NCBI GenBank assembly: GCA_042408195.1
Contig: JBHOQL010000072.1
Coordinates: forward strand, 31,913-95,912
Length of the DNA: 64,000 nt
From: SpSt-600 sp042408195
GTDB taxonomy: Bacteria > Chloroflexota > Anaerolineae > SpSt-600
Reading direction: 5' to 3'
Shown one piece after another: positions 63,879 through 64,000 of this stretch. The translations under genes and the position numbers were made by a program. Below the pieces are notes generated by a model. It searched no databases and had not been told where the DNA came from. It worked only from the letters and a program-made list of their open reading frames with translations. The stretch's first letter is position 1. Each line of letters begins with the position of its first letter.

Positions 63879-64000
63879 TCAGAGGGTGTCCAGGGCCCGA
63901 AGGAGGGAACCCAGTTTGTCATATCGTTTCAACACCGCCAGGGTGCTCACGCAGTTCAGAACTCTCCGCATCCCCCTCAGCACCAGATAGGGCCCGTCTC
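63879..64000 (-). CDS. Partial ORF running off the window edge
   Basis: The last 39 codons of a frame entering from the right end: YLVLRGMRRVLNCVS, then LKRYDKLGSLLRALDTL and a TGA at 63879-63881. Basic and leucine-rich, it could be the C-terminus of a helical protein. I do not recognise it; too little is present. The interval 63693-63878 holds no other gene. Confidence 0.35.
   Translation of the reverse strand, partial: DGPYLVLRGMRRVLNCVSTLAVLKRYDKLGSLLRALDTL

Overview
The window comes from a bacterium that is most likely a member of the Chloroflexota (Anaerolineae-like, probably thermophilic or at least anaerobic). The evidence is the style of the rRNA operon, a broken secreted protein ending in the LPLILR-type tail common in that phylum, a group 3 [NiFe] hydrogenase, a separate methylmalonyl-CoA mutase catalytic subunit, a long-insert SecA, and a PolX with a PHP domain. 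This is an inference from content, not a database result. Genes are densely packed, many overlap by 4 bp (ATGA), and promoters are close to sigma70/SigA consensus with 17-bp spacers.

Layout. 0-5.3 kb: a 16S-23S-5S rRNA operon on the plus strand, driven by two tandem consensus promoters, with no tRNA in the spacer. 5.3-7.3 kb: a lone UbiD-type decarboxylase whose 3' end overlaps the 5S gene, then a weakly coding stretch with two small ORFs. 7.4-12.6 kb (minus): one transcription unit of a radical SAM/B12 protein, an unknown protein, methylmalonyl-CoA mutase, ScpB and a D,D-carboxypeptidase. 12.7-17.8 kb (minus): a six-gene unit of a CooT-like nickel protein, UbiD, UbiA and an NMT1/SsuA-type ABC importer. 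17.9-22.4 kb (plus): a divergent group 3 [NiFe] hydrogenase operon (beta, gamma, delta, alpha, maturation protease). 22.5-24.5 kb: a decayed secreted-protein gene, two Hsp20 genes with exceptionally long Shine-Dalgarno sequences, and an FmdB-type zinc ribbon protein.

24.6-30.6 kb (minus): two tandem lipoprotein HtrA proteases, DNA polymerase I and a receiver-domain protein. The receiver gene is divergent from a thiolase (30.6-31.8 kb), and the two promoters share an overlapping -35 palindrome. 31.8-34.0 kb: a membrane protein flanked by degenerate dispersed repeats. 34.0-37.2 kb (plus): a DUF4013-like protein, a double-thioredoxin/CcdA fusion and a metallo-beta-lactamase-like protein without the usual metal motif. 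37.1-41.2 kb (minus): an FAD oxidoreductase, a hotdog thioesterase, PlsY, DegV and a winged-helix membrane protein. 41.3-50.3 kb: a GT39 glycosyltransferase, a LysM protein, a GT2 enzyme, an ABC-2 exporter, a second PlsY, a carotenoid/hopanoid-type GT2 and PolX. 50.2-52.2 kb: a nuclease, an orphan fragment and a glyoxalase II-like hydrolase.

52.1-63.7 kb (minus): a ten-gene run with no intergenic gap above about 10 bp: prs, secA, winged-helix protein, single-domain KaiC-like ATPase, two small related membrane proteins, a soluble multi-GAF histidine kinase, Ptb-type acyltransferase, adenosine deaminase and a second Ptb. The wHTH-KaiC-membrane pair-GAF kinase block is the best candidate for an undescribed signalling system. 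A partial ORF runs off the right end. No tRNA, CRISPR array, intact insertion sequence or prophage was seen.
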